64,000 bases of DNA from Epiperipatus broadwayi (GCA_028023455.1 JAQFVV010006646.1:153501-217500), one strand, 5' to 3'. Positions 48,497 to 61,174 are shown, numbered from the stretch's first letter. Notes: generated from the sequence alone by a model not told the origin. Translations and numbers: made by a program.

Positions 48497-49900
48497 TTGT
48501 ATGTACAAATAGGTAGCTCAGAGAAAAGTTTAAATTATAAAAATATTCACGCGAGGGCTCTGAGGAATAAAACAGACATGGTGAGCAATTACGTTCACTC
48601 AACAGCGGAATCTCTCTCTGAGCTTTTTGGGATCGATAATGATTCTGAAGATCAATCATGTAATAACAATATTACCCAAAATCATCATCAATCAATCATG
48701 CCAGAGCTATATGATCTCGTCATGAAACAATTTAATAATAGGATTCCACAAACTCTTTTTAATTCGTTCAAAAATTTCCAAAATCATAAATCACTAATTA
48801 TGACCGTTACTAACAACAATTGTGACCTATTCAGCACCCCATACATGAGTTTTATCAAAGCTTACCCGAAAAAAAATTGTGGAGTTACATTTACAAAATA
48901 CTTAACCATATAAATAATAGGTACCTCTGTCTTGAATTCCATAATAAAACTCAAAGAGATATTTTAAAAAACCATGTTAAATATTTTAATTCTTAAATTA
49001 TTTGCTACATTGACACTGATCACCATCTATCACTACAGGGTCAAATCAGAAATTGTTACATCAATTTCAAAAAAAATTGATCTACAGCTAACATTCAAAA
49101 GTTACGGCATAGTTTCTAACTTTAATTATATAATAGACAGAAAAGTTTTTCCAGCAGTTTTAACAAACATTGCAATGTTTAACATCTTATTGAACAAAAA
49201 TGTCACTGCAATAGATATACTGAAGGTACACGCTTCCAGTGACGTGGGATTGATTATTACATTTAAAGGCACACTGCCTCAATATTTTCATTGCAAACAA
49301 AACACACACGTAATTAAAGACTGACTGACTAGGTTTTGTACCGATTCTGGTCTCAAATTAAATAAATCACATCAGTGCTCAATTCCCCCTGATTCACAAC
49401 CTGCGTTTGATACCATAACTCCTGTGCCAACCCAGAAACAACAGCCACTAGAAAAAAGTGGCATTATGGAAATTAATAAGCTTCCGTTACTACAGTGCTC
49501 ATCATCAACTGCCATAAATAATGTACAATCACAGGACACAGACACTCCAGATCTAGAATATGTAGACGAGTTTAAATCATGTGACCAATGTCTCATTACT
49601 TCAGCACCAAATCCCAGTGATAATGACTCCAACCACTCGGATTCTTTTTTTCCAGTAATGGCCAAAAAACCCAAGAAGAAAAAGAAAAAACAAATTATTA
49701 CCAGCCAACTCAATGACTCTCAAAGCATGGAAGTCACAACACTACCTTCCACCATATCTCTACTGAAACTACCATACCAGCAAAGAAAAAATGTAAATCA
49801 ACTATTACCAGCTCCGTACCAACAGAATTATCACAAGACTCACAGTCGATCAGACAGATCCTTTCTGATACCACCTCCCTTACCCCCCAACAGTTAGTTT
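48497..49900 (+). pseudogene. Element C ORF1
   Basis: Contains FNSFKNFQNHKSLIMTVTN (about 48755-48825), matching element A. A single-strand-binding-like region follows, then FKGTLPQYFHCKQNTHVIKD (about 49262-49321), the remains of a CCHC knuckle whose first Cys is now Tyr-Phe-His-Cys context. The C-terminal part (49424-49897) is Ser/Pro/Asp-rich with a poly-Lys stretch (KKPKKKKKK), possibly a nuclear-localisation or RNA-binding patch. Stops near 48911, 49322 and a frame change split it. Confidence 0.65.
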
Positions 49901-50204
49901 TTTTCTCAGGGATTGATACTCATCACAGGAAAACCAAAAAAAAAAAAAATTGCAAGCAATGAAGACACTGAAACATCATTGCAGAATAATGATCCAACTT
50001 CAGAATCATAATGGACTACTTGTACTAATATATTCCAATAATACTGTAGTTTCAAGATCACATAACAATACAATAAATACCCTTTTGCATATCAATATCA
50101 GCTCATATTTAAACCATTGAGAAAATATACATGTTTTATCATTTCTACTGACCACATATAGGTTCAACAGTTATCCACACCAACAAAACCACATTTAAAC
50201 ATGA

Positions 50205-53200
50205 AAATTTGGGTTTCATCAGTGAATGTTAGAGGGATAAACTCTCCTCATAGAATGTTCACTATTACAGATTTGTATTAAAGAGCTCTCCCACACATCC
50301 TCATTTTCACCAAAACCAAACCCTCAGTGATATCTATTTTTAAACCAGAGCATCATTTAAAATTTTTGGGAAGTTCTCAACATCTAACTATTCTGCTGCT
50401 GGGGTTGGTTTTTTTCCATCACACATAACCTTTACAATCTTTCAACATATCCTACTTGTACTAACACATGACCATACTCTTGCTCCATAATCGTGCATTT
50501 AAAATCAATATTATTGCACTCTATTTATATAATCAACCAGCTCTCTACCATCAGCTAATAAATAATATAAATATTCACTTGGCTACCAATCCCTTCTTTA
50601 TATGTCTGTTAGGGGATTTAAATATGCCATAAATGGACTTTGCATGCAAATATCTTCGTTTCATCAATGGAAAATTTATGGGTGCAGAAGGTTTTTTTCC
50701 ATCTGATTCAATCTCTTTCTACATCAAAAAACCCTCATCACTTATAGATTTGCTTTTCTACTCACCAGTGCTTCATTTCCTAATCAAACCTACCATATCA
50801 CCAGTTACATTCTCAGATCAATGTTCACTAAATATAGAATTAGAGTTGGATGTACACATCCAATCAGCAATTTCCCTTACCAAAACTACACACCTTTTTA
50901 TTAAAAGCCAATTTGCCAAAAGCCATCATATCAAAAATCTATATTTATTTTTAAAAAATTAAGATTTTAACATTTAGCCCACCAGAAGCCTTGTTTGCTT
51001 TTATAAATATAATTTCAGCCACTATAAAACACTACACAACAAAAAAACCTGCCCCAACTAAGCTGCTAAACAAACTAGAACTGTTACTTACAAAACTCCA
51101 TAGCACGATTAGTAAGTAATTCATCCTCAATTGACACCATCCTTGCTCTCAAACAAGAATATAAACAAACCCAACTTACATTGGCTGATTATCTTTTGGT
51201 TATAAAATCAAGACTTTTTTTAAGAAACAACTACAACTGGAATATGGGTTATATATGATGTGCTCTAGGATATAACCCTATTAATCCCACTCCTTTCTCC
51301 ATCCTTCTCGACAATGATATACTGGCCAGTGAAAACATGATTGTGTGCTTTACTTAACCATTTTATGTCTAGATTTCAGAAGCAACCCAAACTATTTCTT
51401 ACACCCTTTTGCTTTGGTTTTTCATCAGAGTTGCCTGACATTACAGATGAAAACATATTTTCTAAAATTACTAACATGTCAAGTAACTCATATCCAGGAT
51501 TATATGCTATCCCAAACTTTCTACTAGCTTATCTCAGTCACATCACCATCCCCATAATCCATAACATGCTTAACTTCTTAACAAAACAAATCCATAATAT
51601 CTATTTACTTTATCCAGTATCACTGGTCTCTTTTCTAAAAAACCAATCCTGCCCCCCCTTCACAATCTTAGACCAATCTCAATGTCACACACTTATAATT
51701 AAAAATATAGAATCTCTTTTAAAAGACAAAATCCAACCTGTCATACTTCCACACATCTCCATGTTCCAATTTGCCAAAATAGGCAGCTCCATACCTGAAA
51801 CACTAAATTTGTTTCGGATGCTAATTGTAGACATCAGAAGTTAGAGAAAAGCTGCCCCAATTGCAGTTTAACTTGACATAGAAACAGCATTCGACTCTGT
51901 TCGTGTTGAGAACCTTCTATGAATTCTTAAACACTTTAATATTCGCACCTTAGACAATCTACTAGTAAATAGAAATATACATATCACACTCAATGGCAAA
52001 ATCTCACCAGAATTCACTCCACACAACTCCATATCATAAGGATCCCCTCTAAGCTCACTCTTATTTATCACATACATCAAACGTCTCCTAACTGAAATTG
52101 AAGAAACACTCCTAGGAATGTACTTAACTAGCTGAATCACACAATTACTCACACCACCTACATGGATGATATAATTATATTTCTTCCATCAAAAAATGTC
52201 TTCCAAAGTTATACACTATTTTGCAAAGTACACAGCACAGTTTTTTTTAATTCAACAAACAAAAGATGGCAGTTTGGTCTCTTCTCACTGGTTCTCCTAT
52301 CAATACAACAAGCACCCATCCTCCTCATAATTTTCTTGGCATTCTCTTTTATCTTTCAGTAAATCAAACCAAATGAACGATTTAAAATCAATTAATAAAT
52401 TCAATAACTAAAACAATAAATTCCCTAACAAAAACCTATCTATCACTTCACAGAAAAATATCACTAATCAATATGCTTATTTTCCCCAAACTTAACTATT
52501 ATGCCCCCGTAATCAAATTCACCAATACTTTTATTCACAAAATTTATTCACTCTGCACTCCGCTCATTTGGAATAAAAAAGTGATTGCCATCAGTGTCAA
52601 TAATCTGCAGAAACTTACCAAAAACAATGGATTATTATTGCTCAACATCACAACATTCTATTTTCAAAAAACCTACAATACCTTATAAAAAATCTCTACT
52701 AATTTTCAGGCATTTCACACATTTATTCCCATACCTCCAACTGATACTCCACCACTTATCACAAATAAATTTACAGATAACCTCATCAAACTAATAGACA
52801 AAAATAAAATACCAGATGACTTATTTCATACCAAGTTAAGATATTGGGATGCTCATCATATAGTTACAGCAACCACATCCCAAAGCACCCACACCTCTGC
52901 ACTCTCTTTCACTAATAAATTACTGACACAAAAATTCAAATATTGGTGGCTGGAGCCCAAGTACCTCGATATTATTATCAAGGTTAATATTGATGCCTTA
53001 CCTACTAATGTCTTTCTTTCAAATAGAATGAAGAATGCCAAACTTGATCCTATCTGCACCTTATGTCATAGAAATGAGAAAACTACTCAACACTTCATAG
53101 TTAATTGCTCAGCACTTCAAACTTATAGAGAATTAATTTTGAACCTTACAAAGCATACAAATTACATTATACCTACCCCAATAGATGGTATTAATATTGC

Positions 53201-53340
53201 TTATTTTCCCTCTATTAGGTTATCAGTTTTTTCACTCTTCACTCTCTGGTGTATATGATGCCATTTTGTATTCAACCTCACATCGCAGAAACTGAGATCA
53301 TTGTTTTTTAAAGAAAATAAAGGACAAATACTTCATAATG
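50205..53340 (+). pseudogene. Element C ORF2 (endonuclease, RT, C-terminal knuckle)
   Basis: Endonuclease start SSVNVRGINSPHRM (about 50219), LLGDLNMP (GDFN decayed to GDLN) at about 50608, SLIDLLFYSPVLHFL, and FSDQCSLNI (SDH decayed to SDQ). Reverse transcriptase traces include LDIETAFDSV (about 51870) and a decayed IPQGSP equivalent near 52030. A C-terminal knuckle ICTLCHRNEKTTQHF, then IVNC, is at about 53050-53109. Damaged catalytic residues at several sites show long decay. Confidence 0.7.
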
Positions 53341-53665
53341 ACCCCAATTGAAAATGTATCTGCCATTTGGAAAATAATTGAACTCAATACACCAATATAA
53401 AAGAAACTTCACCCATATCTTCTCAGTACATCTCAATTGTTTTCTGATCTCATCACATTATCATTGAACAATATAATTACAACAATTGACTAGTTGCCTG
53501 GGATATGAAAAACTGTTTTTACTATTATATTCCTTGCATTTATTTGTAGTTAGTACACACCTAGACTAATTATCTATATGTAACTAATTATACACAGTGT
53601 TCTGTAACTGATCCCTATTTTGTATATCTTTGCTTCATATACCAACTCAATAAACTATATTTTAA

Positions 53666-53804
53666 AACTAGTAGTAGTAGTAGAAGAAGTAGTACTAGTA
53701 GTATTAGTAGTAGTATTACTAGTGGTAGTGGTAGTGGTGGTAGTAGTAGTAGTAGTAATGGTAGTAGTAGCAGTAGCAGCAGCAGTAGCAGCAGTAGCAG
53801 CAGC

Positions 53805-53842
<38 letters not shown>

Positions 53843-53945
53843 CAGTAGTTAGTAGTAGTAGTAGTAATTGTTGTTGTAGTAGTAGTAGCAGCAGCAGTGG
53901 TAGTAGTTGTAGTAGTAGTAGCAATGATGACGATGATGATGCTGA
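53666..53945. repeat. (TAG)n tract, ~280 bp, 3' of element C
   Basis: TAG repeats with AGC and GTGG variants, ending in GATGACGATGATGATGCTGATG. Closes the LINE array. Confidence 0.97.
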
Positions 53946-54344
53946 TGAAAAGAAATAGAAAAAGATTGATAATAAAAAGTAAATGTAGTAGATAAAGAAA
54001 ATGAATATTAATAAGAAGAAAATGAAAAATTGGTCTTATTTGTTTCATTATATATAATAATAATTACTAATATTGGAATACATAGAAAAAAATCGAATAC
54101 TACAACACAAAATACAAATATAAGTTTTCTTGTTTTGTGAATATCATTCAACATTTCTACACATTTTTATTTAAAAATTTAAATATATTTCTAATACTGT
54201 ATTAATTATAAATACACAGAAATAACTAACTTAAATACATAATTTTTAATAAATTATTTGTAATAAATTTTATCATATAGGGCTATCAAGTAGAACTTCT
54301 GTACGAGATACTATGAGATTGAGTAAGAGATGTTATTTCCAAAA

Positions 54345-55196
54345 TTATTTTGTCATTGGATAAACGGAACATTTAAAAGTGTTTATAAACATTCTACGAA
54401 AACTCGGAGCAAATACAATGAAAATATAAAATGGTACACTTTTTTCAAAAGAATTAGAGACTAACCAGTAGGACGTCATTTGTAAAATATTCAAAGACAC
54501 CACCGTACTTATAACAAAAAATAATAATACTATATGACAAGTTATAAATATCATAACTGTCAAAAGCAATAAAATGATCCTCTTGTTATCAGAATTTTCT
54601 TTGGTGGAAAGTCTTTCATTTCTTATTTTTTTACGGCTCAATAATGATCTTCCAATAAAAAAACTAAAAACACAAATAATAATTAAACATAGACACTCAT
54701 CAACAATAAATTTACACTTCAATACAAAACTACGGTGTAAAAAATTGTGTAAGATAAAAGACGAGTTGCAAAGATTGTAGAACAAAAATATTTTGAAATG
54801 ATACTTTTCAAAAACTTGATATTTTGCAGGAAAGATTACAGCAATAAATTTCTGAGTTGTTAAAGTTATTACAACACTTGTGTTAAATGATAAGGTGAAA
54901 AACAATATAAACATATAAACATTTCCGTGGGCTAATATTTTACTAAAGTATCTCGTTTGAAATAGTAACAAATGTATTAAATCATTAAACGATAAGACAC
55001 TCATATAATTTTCAAATATGGTTTTAGTTTTCTGACGAACAAAAATAATCGTATTCAGCACACTACCAATTATTCCAGAAACATAGAAAACCTCAAAAAA
55101 AATGTTTATTATAAAATAGTGACGTGGTTTTCTATATTCCTTCATGTCCCATGAAGAGTCATTATTTGCATTTATTTCCGTACTTATATTCATCAT
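54345..55196 (-). CDS. Divergent rhodopsin-like G-protein-coupled receptor
   Basis: A single-exon 283-residue membrane receptor. Seven hydrophobic segments are visible: TM1 about 28-53 (N48 in SVLN), TM2 64-83 (D72 in FNDL), TM3 92-122, TM4 133-153, TM5 168-184, TM6 205-232 and TM7 241-264, followed by FRRMF as an amphipathic helix start. Two N-glycosylation sites lie at the N-terminus (N3, N12). Odd points: TQK replaces the Asp/Glu-Arg-Tyr motif after TM3, the TM4 Trp is absent, NPxxY is SVPFY, and no Cys precedes TM3 for the usual disulphide. The overall pattern is like the lineage-expanded orphan peptide or chemosensory receptors of invertebrates; the ligand is unknown. The start is the first of two tandem Met codons. 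It is slightly short for the class, so a missing exon is possible. Confidence 0.75.
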   Translation of the reverse strand: MMNISTEINANNDSSWDMKEYRKPRHYFIINIFFEVFYVSGIIGSVLNTIIFVRQKTKTIFENYMSVLSFNDLIHLLLFQTRYFSKILAHGNVYMFILFFTLSFNTSVVITLTTQKFIAVIFPAKYQVFEKYHFKIFLFYNLCNSSFILHNFLHRSFVLKCKFIVDECLCLIIICVFSFFIGRSLLSRKKIRNERLSTKENSDNKRIILLLLTVMIFITCHIVLLFFVISTVVSLNILQMTSYWLVSNSFEKSVPFYIFIVFAPSFRRMFINTFKCSVYPMTK

Positions 55197-55507
55197 CCAC
55201 AGAATGATGATAACGTAGTTATATATAGATAGAATGTGGAGATCAAAATCGAATAATTGTTGTTTTTTCTTTCACAATGGGTCCTAAAAATAAAAAAAAT
55301 TGACATTTAAAAAATGTTTCTAAATAAAAAGAGAAAAAGAAAAAACATAATTGGTAGAAATAAGAATTGCCGTGTTACTATTAGTAATAACTCTAATGTT
55401 GTAAGAACAGCAGTTATAGACAAAAAATAATTAGCAGTATGATAGCTGTAAGAATATTAATAATAGAATGAAAATTATTACTATATTTACTATTTATTTT
55501 ATATAGT
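55197..55507. other. Intergenic DNA upstream of the receptor
   Basis: AT-rich, with no recognised promoter motif. It separates the receptor start from RTE-like copy 3. Confidence 0.5.
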
Positions 55508-56295
55508 ATTCTTCATTTGGATGCTTCCATGTCCATTTTTCCTTTTAACATTTTTCTGGAAAAAAAATCATAATATAAGGTTTTTCTTTTTCTGCAAACT
55601 CCTAAGTCTATGTCCTATCTCATTTCTCTTACCATAACCAAAATTACCTACACCACTTTCATCTTTCATTTGTTTGCCAATTCTAGCATTAAAGACTTCC
55701 ATAACAATTCTAAAATGTTGTATACTCTGATTAAAAGCCTTTTGTACATCCATATAAAAATCTTCTACTATTGCAATCTTCCTTCACTTCAAAGTGATCT
55801 GCAATTGTAAGTAAGTAAATAAAAAGTCGCCATCAAATGGCAGCCTGGGTCCACAATCAGTTGATTCTAAGCACCATCTGCCTTCTGCCACCAACTGAAG
55901 GCTTGATGGGTGACTATACAGCCTCCTGGGAATAAGGGTCATGATTTATTTGTAACTGTTATGATTGTATACATCTTATTGGAAACATATTTATCATTTA
56001 CACATACATTCATTCTGCCTTATCAGGCAACCGACATGAAAGACAATGATGTTTCTTGATCTTAAACTAAGAGATAATAAAGCCAATAAACTCACCATGC
56101 TGGCTAATGCATGTTTAGTGAGCAGCCCATCCATGTTCATATACTAGATAAATAATCACATAGTAATACCAGCTGCAACAAGAAGAACGCATGGAGTGGA
56201 TATTAGGAGTTTGCCCTGATCACTTCCTTTCTGACCTCGAAGAGGAATCAAATGGTCTCCTTCTAATTAAAAGCAAACTCCTTCCTGCAACAGAA
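55508..56295 (-). pseudogene. Inverted 5' segment of RTE-like copy 3
   Basis: The minus strand carries the 5' untranslated region (56295-55951), the decayed GC-rich leader (about 55950-55835) and YNCRSL-equivalent sequence. A deletion follows, then MDVQKAFNQSI, VFNARIG and YGKRNEIGHR (55753-55568) of the endonuclease, ending at the WKHPNE codons at 55508. Confidence 0.8.
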
Positions 56296-58498
56296 TTGGA
56301 TTATATTTTGACTAACAGAAAATACATATGTTAAGATTGTAATGTTCTTAATATATTTAACACAAAATGTGATCATTAATTAAGAAGATGTAAGATACGT
56401 GTTAATGCAAAACTAGAGAGAGGAAAAATATTAACCAAAACAATATTTATAGTTTATATTCCTAATCTTCAGAAACAGTCTAATGAATTTAAATTAGAAC
56501 TTGCAGATTGGTTTCAAATATTAGAAGATTTTGAACATGATTCAGATTTGAATAAAATTAATAAGAAAATAACTGATTCACTTTTAAAAACTGAAACAAA
56601 GATAGCTGATAGAAATAGACAGCAATTGACTAATAAAATTTCTACTGAGACTTAAAAATTTATGAAGAAAAGAAGGAATATGAAGATATACAAAAATGAT
56701 GCATTAAAAAGAATTGAATATCTCGAATTTTGTAAAATGGTGAAAAGAAGAGTTGAAAATGATATAAGAAAGTATAATTGTGAACTAGCAAGGAAAGCTG
56801 TAGAAGAGAATAAAAGTCTCAAGAGCGTAAAACAACATTTTGGTATTGGTAGGAAATTTATATCTGCAATAAGTAAAAAAGATGGCATTATTATTAAAAA
56901 AAAAGATGTCATCGTGAAATGTGTAGAAGACTTCTATTAAGAACTTTATAGTAATAAAGAACAAGTATCTCCTATACCTATTATATATTCCGAATTGCCC
57001 AAAATTTTAAATGTGGAAGTGAGACATAAACTTAAGTGTATGAAGAAAGGAAAGGCTCCACGTGATTATAGAATTATAGTTGATATATTTAAAAAAAGCA
57101 TATGAAGAAACAAAAACATTTTTAGCAAAGTTATATACCAAATATCTAAATGATAAAAATGTACCAGATGATTGGGAGAATACAGTATTAATATTAATAT
57201 TTAAAAAAGGTGATAAAAAAAATATTAGAAATTACAGACGTATCAGTCTTTTATTAGATTTATACACAATTTTTACCAATATAATTATAACTTATCTACA
57301 GAGAACACTGGATTTCTACCAACCAAGAGAACAAGCTTGATTTAAAAGTGGTTTTAATACCGTAGATCATATCCAGGAATTGAGAGAAGTTATAGAAAAA
57401 ACAAATGAATATAAGTTGTCATTATGCTTTGGATTTGTAGATTATGAAAAGGCATTTGATTCTATAAACATTTCTTCAGTGATTAAAGCATTGGATCATC
57501 AAGGCAAAGATCCAAGATATTGCCATATTTTACAGAATATTTATAAAAATGCAACATCAACAATTAAATTACATAATGATACTAGAAAAGTCAATATTGA
57601 GAAGGGTGTAGAAAGGATGACTCCATATCTCCAAAACTTTTACAGCTGTGCTGCAAGGAGTACTTTGTGGATTAAAATAGGAAGCTAAAGGAGTGAAAAT
57701 AAATGAAGATTGTTTAACTCATTTAGATTTTGCAGATGGTGTAGTTGTTTTTGCAAATAATGCTTCAGAGCTACAGGAAATGTGACAGGAATTACCAGAT
57801 GAAAGTAGGACTAAAGATAAATGTTAAAAAGACTGAAGTAATGTTTAATGGATTTTTTCAAAATATGAAAATATAGATTGATTATGATGAGTTATGAGAA
57901 GTTAACATGTTAAAAATAATTTGGTCAGATTATCAATACAGATGGAAACATAATGGATGAAATTAATTATAGAATTAAACTTGGTTGGAGTGATTTTGGT
58001 AGAAGTAACTTGATACTAAAAGGAAATATGCCTATGTGTTTTGAAAAGGAAGGATTTTAATAAATGTAATTTGCCTGTTCTTACTTATGGATCTTAGACT
58101 TGGACACTTAATGGAAGAGCAATACAGAGACTTCAGACCACTCAAACAAGTATGGAGAGATGTATTTTGGGAGTAACAATGAGAGATTGAAAACGCAATA
58201 TATTGGTAAGAGAACAAACAAGTGTTACTGACCACATTGAAAAAATTAAAAGACTGAAGGGGAGTTGGGCTAGATATATTGCTAGAAGAGATGATAATAG
58301 ATGGACAATTGAAATCTTAAACGGGATTCCAAGAGACTGTAAAACACCCAGAAAGGGACCGCATGTGATATGGATGGATGAAATAAGAGAGTGTGCAGGG
58401 TTGATGTGGAAAAAAGAAGCTAAAGATCGGAAAAGATGGTTTAAACTTGGAGAGACCTTTGACCTGCATTGTATTGATAATGGTTGATGGTGATGTTG
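56296..58498 (+). pseudogene. 3' segment of RTE-like copy 3 (linker and RT)
   Basis: The linker has NMKIYKNDALKRIEYLEF. The reverse transcriptase has LCFGFVDYEKAFDSINISSV, and GVERMTPYLQ, where a frameshift and deletion destroy the RQGD motif. LDFADGV at about 57725 is the catalytic FADD mutated to FADG. The C-terminus has WARYIARRDDNRWTIEIL and LHCIDNG. Stops and shifts occur throughout. Confidence 0.8.
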
Positions 58499-58688
58499 GT
58501 AGTATGTTAATTTATATACCTGAACAAAACATTGTCTTAAATGGCTCTTTTATTCGTAACAGAAACATATTTATACTCTTTTCCATGCAGCTGAGTTTAT
58601 GAGCTTAGACACTATGAATCTAGTTTACATACTCCTTCATAAAATTTTGTTTACACTGTTATGGTAGATAAACTTATTTTAGTGTGTG

Positions 58689-58769
<81 letters not shown>

Positions 58770-59505
58770 CAATACAATCCAAGCTTTAAAATATTGATAT
58801 ACTTCTTATTATTGAGTTATCAATTTAAATTTTGTAATATTTAAATTGGGTTATTGTTAATTGATTCATTTAGAAATGCATTCCCTGATATCAATCAAAA
58901 TTCATTCTACAACATTCGAATGCTGTATTTTGAACCATTTTATTCAAAATTTGTATGATCAAACTAATATTTATACGAAAAATAATATTTGTAATAACAT
59001 GTCAAGTCGGCTGTCCAATATTAATAAAAAATACAAAATTAGTTGTATATATTAAAAATATAGTAATCTATAACGAATAGTTAAAAATAAAGAATTTTAT
59101 AATGAATTGTTAAAAAAGAATATAATAAACAAAAAGATTTCTTATTTGAATGGAATATATATAATAAATATTCAAACAATATTTTTATAAATTAAGATTC
59201 AAAACCAATATGTGGAATAAACTATTTTTTTAGAAAAATATTTTAAATATATGTTAGATAATATATCACCAAATTATTTATAGAGAAAGAACACAATATA
59301 AAAATGTAGTGAAAGTTCAATAAAATTAAAGTTAACATACAGACAGTATTAAAGAAAGAAACATAAAAGAAGCGGTAATAATAAAACAGATAAGGTCAAA
59401 ATTTATTAATGTTAGAAAGACATATATAATAAAATAAATATGTATAAATGATATAATAATTAGTATAAGATGAAATGTAAAATTGCAAAGAGTTAGTAAG
59501 TTTAA
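58499..59505. other. AT-rich DNA with microsatellite, no gene seen
   Basis: Holds a (TA)n(GA)n tract at about 58691-58766. No coding region recognised. Confidence 0.55.

Positions 59506-59597
<92 letters not shown>
59506..59597. repeat. (TA)n microsatellite
   Basis: Pure TA run of about 92 bp at the left edge of a Penelope-like element terminus. Confidence 0.97.
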
Positions 59598-59599
<2 letters not shown>

Positions 59600-60600
59600 C
59601 AAGCATAAAGCTAAACTAGTCAATATAAAATCAAAACCTTAGCTGGTCTGGTTTAATTATGGATTTGCGGTAGTTTTGATATATATATATTGTACCCTTT
59701 TTATTAGGTCTAAGTAAACTTTGTAACACTTTTTTTTTTTTTTTTAAATTTTAAGATTAAAAAACATTTAATAAAATTTGTGAGGTTTTTTTCCTTCCTG
59801 CACAGACTATGTAAATTTGAAGCTGACCACAAAAAGAAACTCACAAATTATATTAAAGATCTGGAAAATGTTTGATTGTCACACAACATTATCTTCAAAA
59901 GGATTAGGCAATTTCAAACTAAGCTACAACCTGACACAGTTAGAAACAATAAATCAAGAATATTGCTACCTTACATACCATCACTTGCTAGAAAATATTA
60001 TAAAATATTTGCTGAGTCCTTCGAACTAGGATTCCGCACCCCACCTTCAACAAACAGAATGATAAACAATACCAAAAACAAAATTCCTTCTGATCAAATA
60101 GCCCAAGCAGTTTATAAGATTTCATGCCCAACCAATGGATGTGGAGCAGCATATTATGGAGAGACCCATGCCAACATTACAACCAGAACATCTCAACATC
60201 ATTATTTATACAGGAGAGCTCTAAATAATACTGAAAACAAATCCATATTTTGATCACCAAAAGACAACAGGTCATATGTTCAAACCCACTATGGCAAGAG
60301 CACTATGCCCTGAATGTAATGATATGAAACAAAAGATTAAGGAGGAATGCTTTAATGCAAATGACAAGTGTGCAATAAACTGAAAATAATCGTGCTTTGC
60401 AATCTCTAGAAAATGGTCTTTATGAAAGAAAACTTTGCATAAATTACAGCTAAACTTTGCTTAAAGTAAGCTATGAATATGGAGACTTAAGTTCTCTGAA
60501 AGCCCTCAGCCATATAATTCTTGGCTAATAATAAGCTTAACTTTTTTGTGTAAAGCGCAATTTAAAACTTACCCCTCAAAGGTGAAGTATAAAACATGTA
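59600..60600 (+). mobile_element. Penelope-like element, 3' portion
   Basis: The left edge shares GCTAAACTAGTC (59613-59624, inverted) and GCTGGTCTG / GGATTTG-GG-TAGTTTT phrases with the tail at 4480-4550. The endonuclease frame at 59800-60381 is followed by a short 3' region. The family is related to, but distinct from, the 3.6-4.5 kb copy. Confidence 0.6.
59876..60381 (+). pseudogene. Penelope-like GIY-YIG endonuclease, one frameshift
   Basis: The frame includes RILLPYIPSLARKYY, the conserved linker after the reverse transcriptase, then AVYKISCPTNGCGAAYYGET (GIY-like strand, Cys pair and YYGET as the YIG motif) and TRTSQHHYLY. The frame stops at 60253. After a shift near 60240 it continues as YFDHQKTTGHMFKPTMARAL and CPECNDMKQKIKEECF to TGA at 60381. 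The His-Cys pattern and TGHxF after the YIG motif match the family. The upstream reverse transcriptase is missing. It is the best-preserved Penelope-like domain in the window. Confidence 0.75.
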
Positions 60601-61141
60601 TTTTATTAACAACATAATTATGTTCTATACTATTGTATACCCACACACAATCAATCGTCTGATATTCATAAATGATGACATTTCAACGGAAGTAAACTAA
60701 CTTTCACACATGAGCTATATATAATCAACAATAGGTGTTGATATATATTTTCAAAATATGGGTGTTCATTCATCTCTACATCTTACATATCTAAATCAAG
60801 ATTAACTGATAATGCTGGAAATGAAATGTGATTTTATTAAAGAATTAGGTAATAAACTCATATTATTACTATATTGGATTAGAATTCCTGAGATAACAAA
60901 CCACATCACTTTATGTAGAAGTAGATATTAAAGAATAGAGCATTAATGATATGAGTGTATGAGATCTTACATTTCATTTTAAAATGTATTCATCTTTTCT
61001 ATAAGAAAGTAGTCACAAAAATATTCAAGGATTTATTTATGTATCAGAGTATTATTCTACTTAAAGACCATTAAGATTGGTTTTCCAAAACAAAATCATA
61101 TTTTGCTTAATATATATATATATATATATCTTCGGTTTAAC

Positions 61142-61174
<33 letters not shown>

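Larger units (their letters stand above)
47976..53665 (+). mobile_element. L1/Tx1-like LINE, element C, near full length, decayed
   Basis: About 5.7 kb, same organisation as element A: 5' region, ORF1 (about 48497-49900), ORF2 (about 50205-53340) and a 3' untranslated region ending CAATAAACTATATTTTAAAA before (TAG)n. Protein similarity to element A is clear but many residues differ and stops are numerous. It is therefore an older insertion or a different subfamily. The exact 5' boundary after the (TAG)n tract is uncertain. Confidence 0.75.
55508..58498 (+). mobile_element. RTE-like LINE, copy 3, with 5' inversion
   Basis: The 3' two-thirds (56296-58498) are in plus orientation, from ELDYILTNRKY to the C-terminal LHCIDNG and a TGATGG-type tail. 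The 5' third (55508-56295) is in minus orientation: its right edge is the element's 5' terminus and its left edge reads WKHPNE, the codons that normally precede ELDYIL. This inverted-5' layout with nearly adjacent breakpoints is the known product of twin priming in LINE integration. A ~290-bp internal deletion joins GRLQ to the DVQKAF region near 55768. The copy is heavily mutated and older than copies 1 and 2. Confidence 0.85.

Noticed and set aside
53620-54048. Overlapping open frames on both strands (poly-Val, poly-Ser, poly-Thr/Tyr)
   Set aside because: All three are by-products of the (TAG)n repeat 3' of element C.
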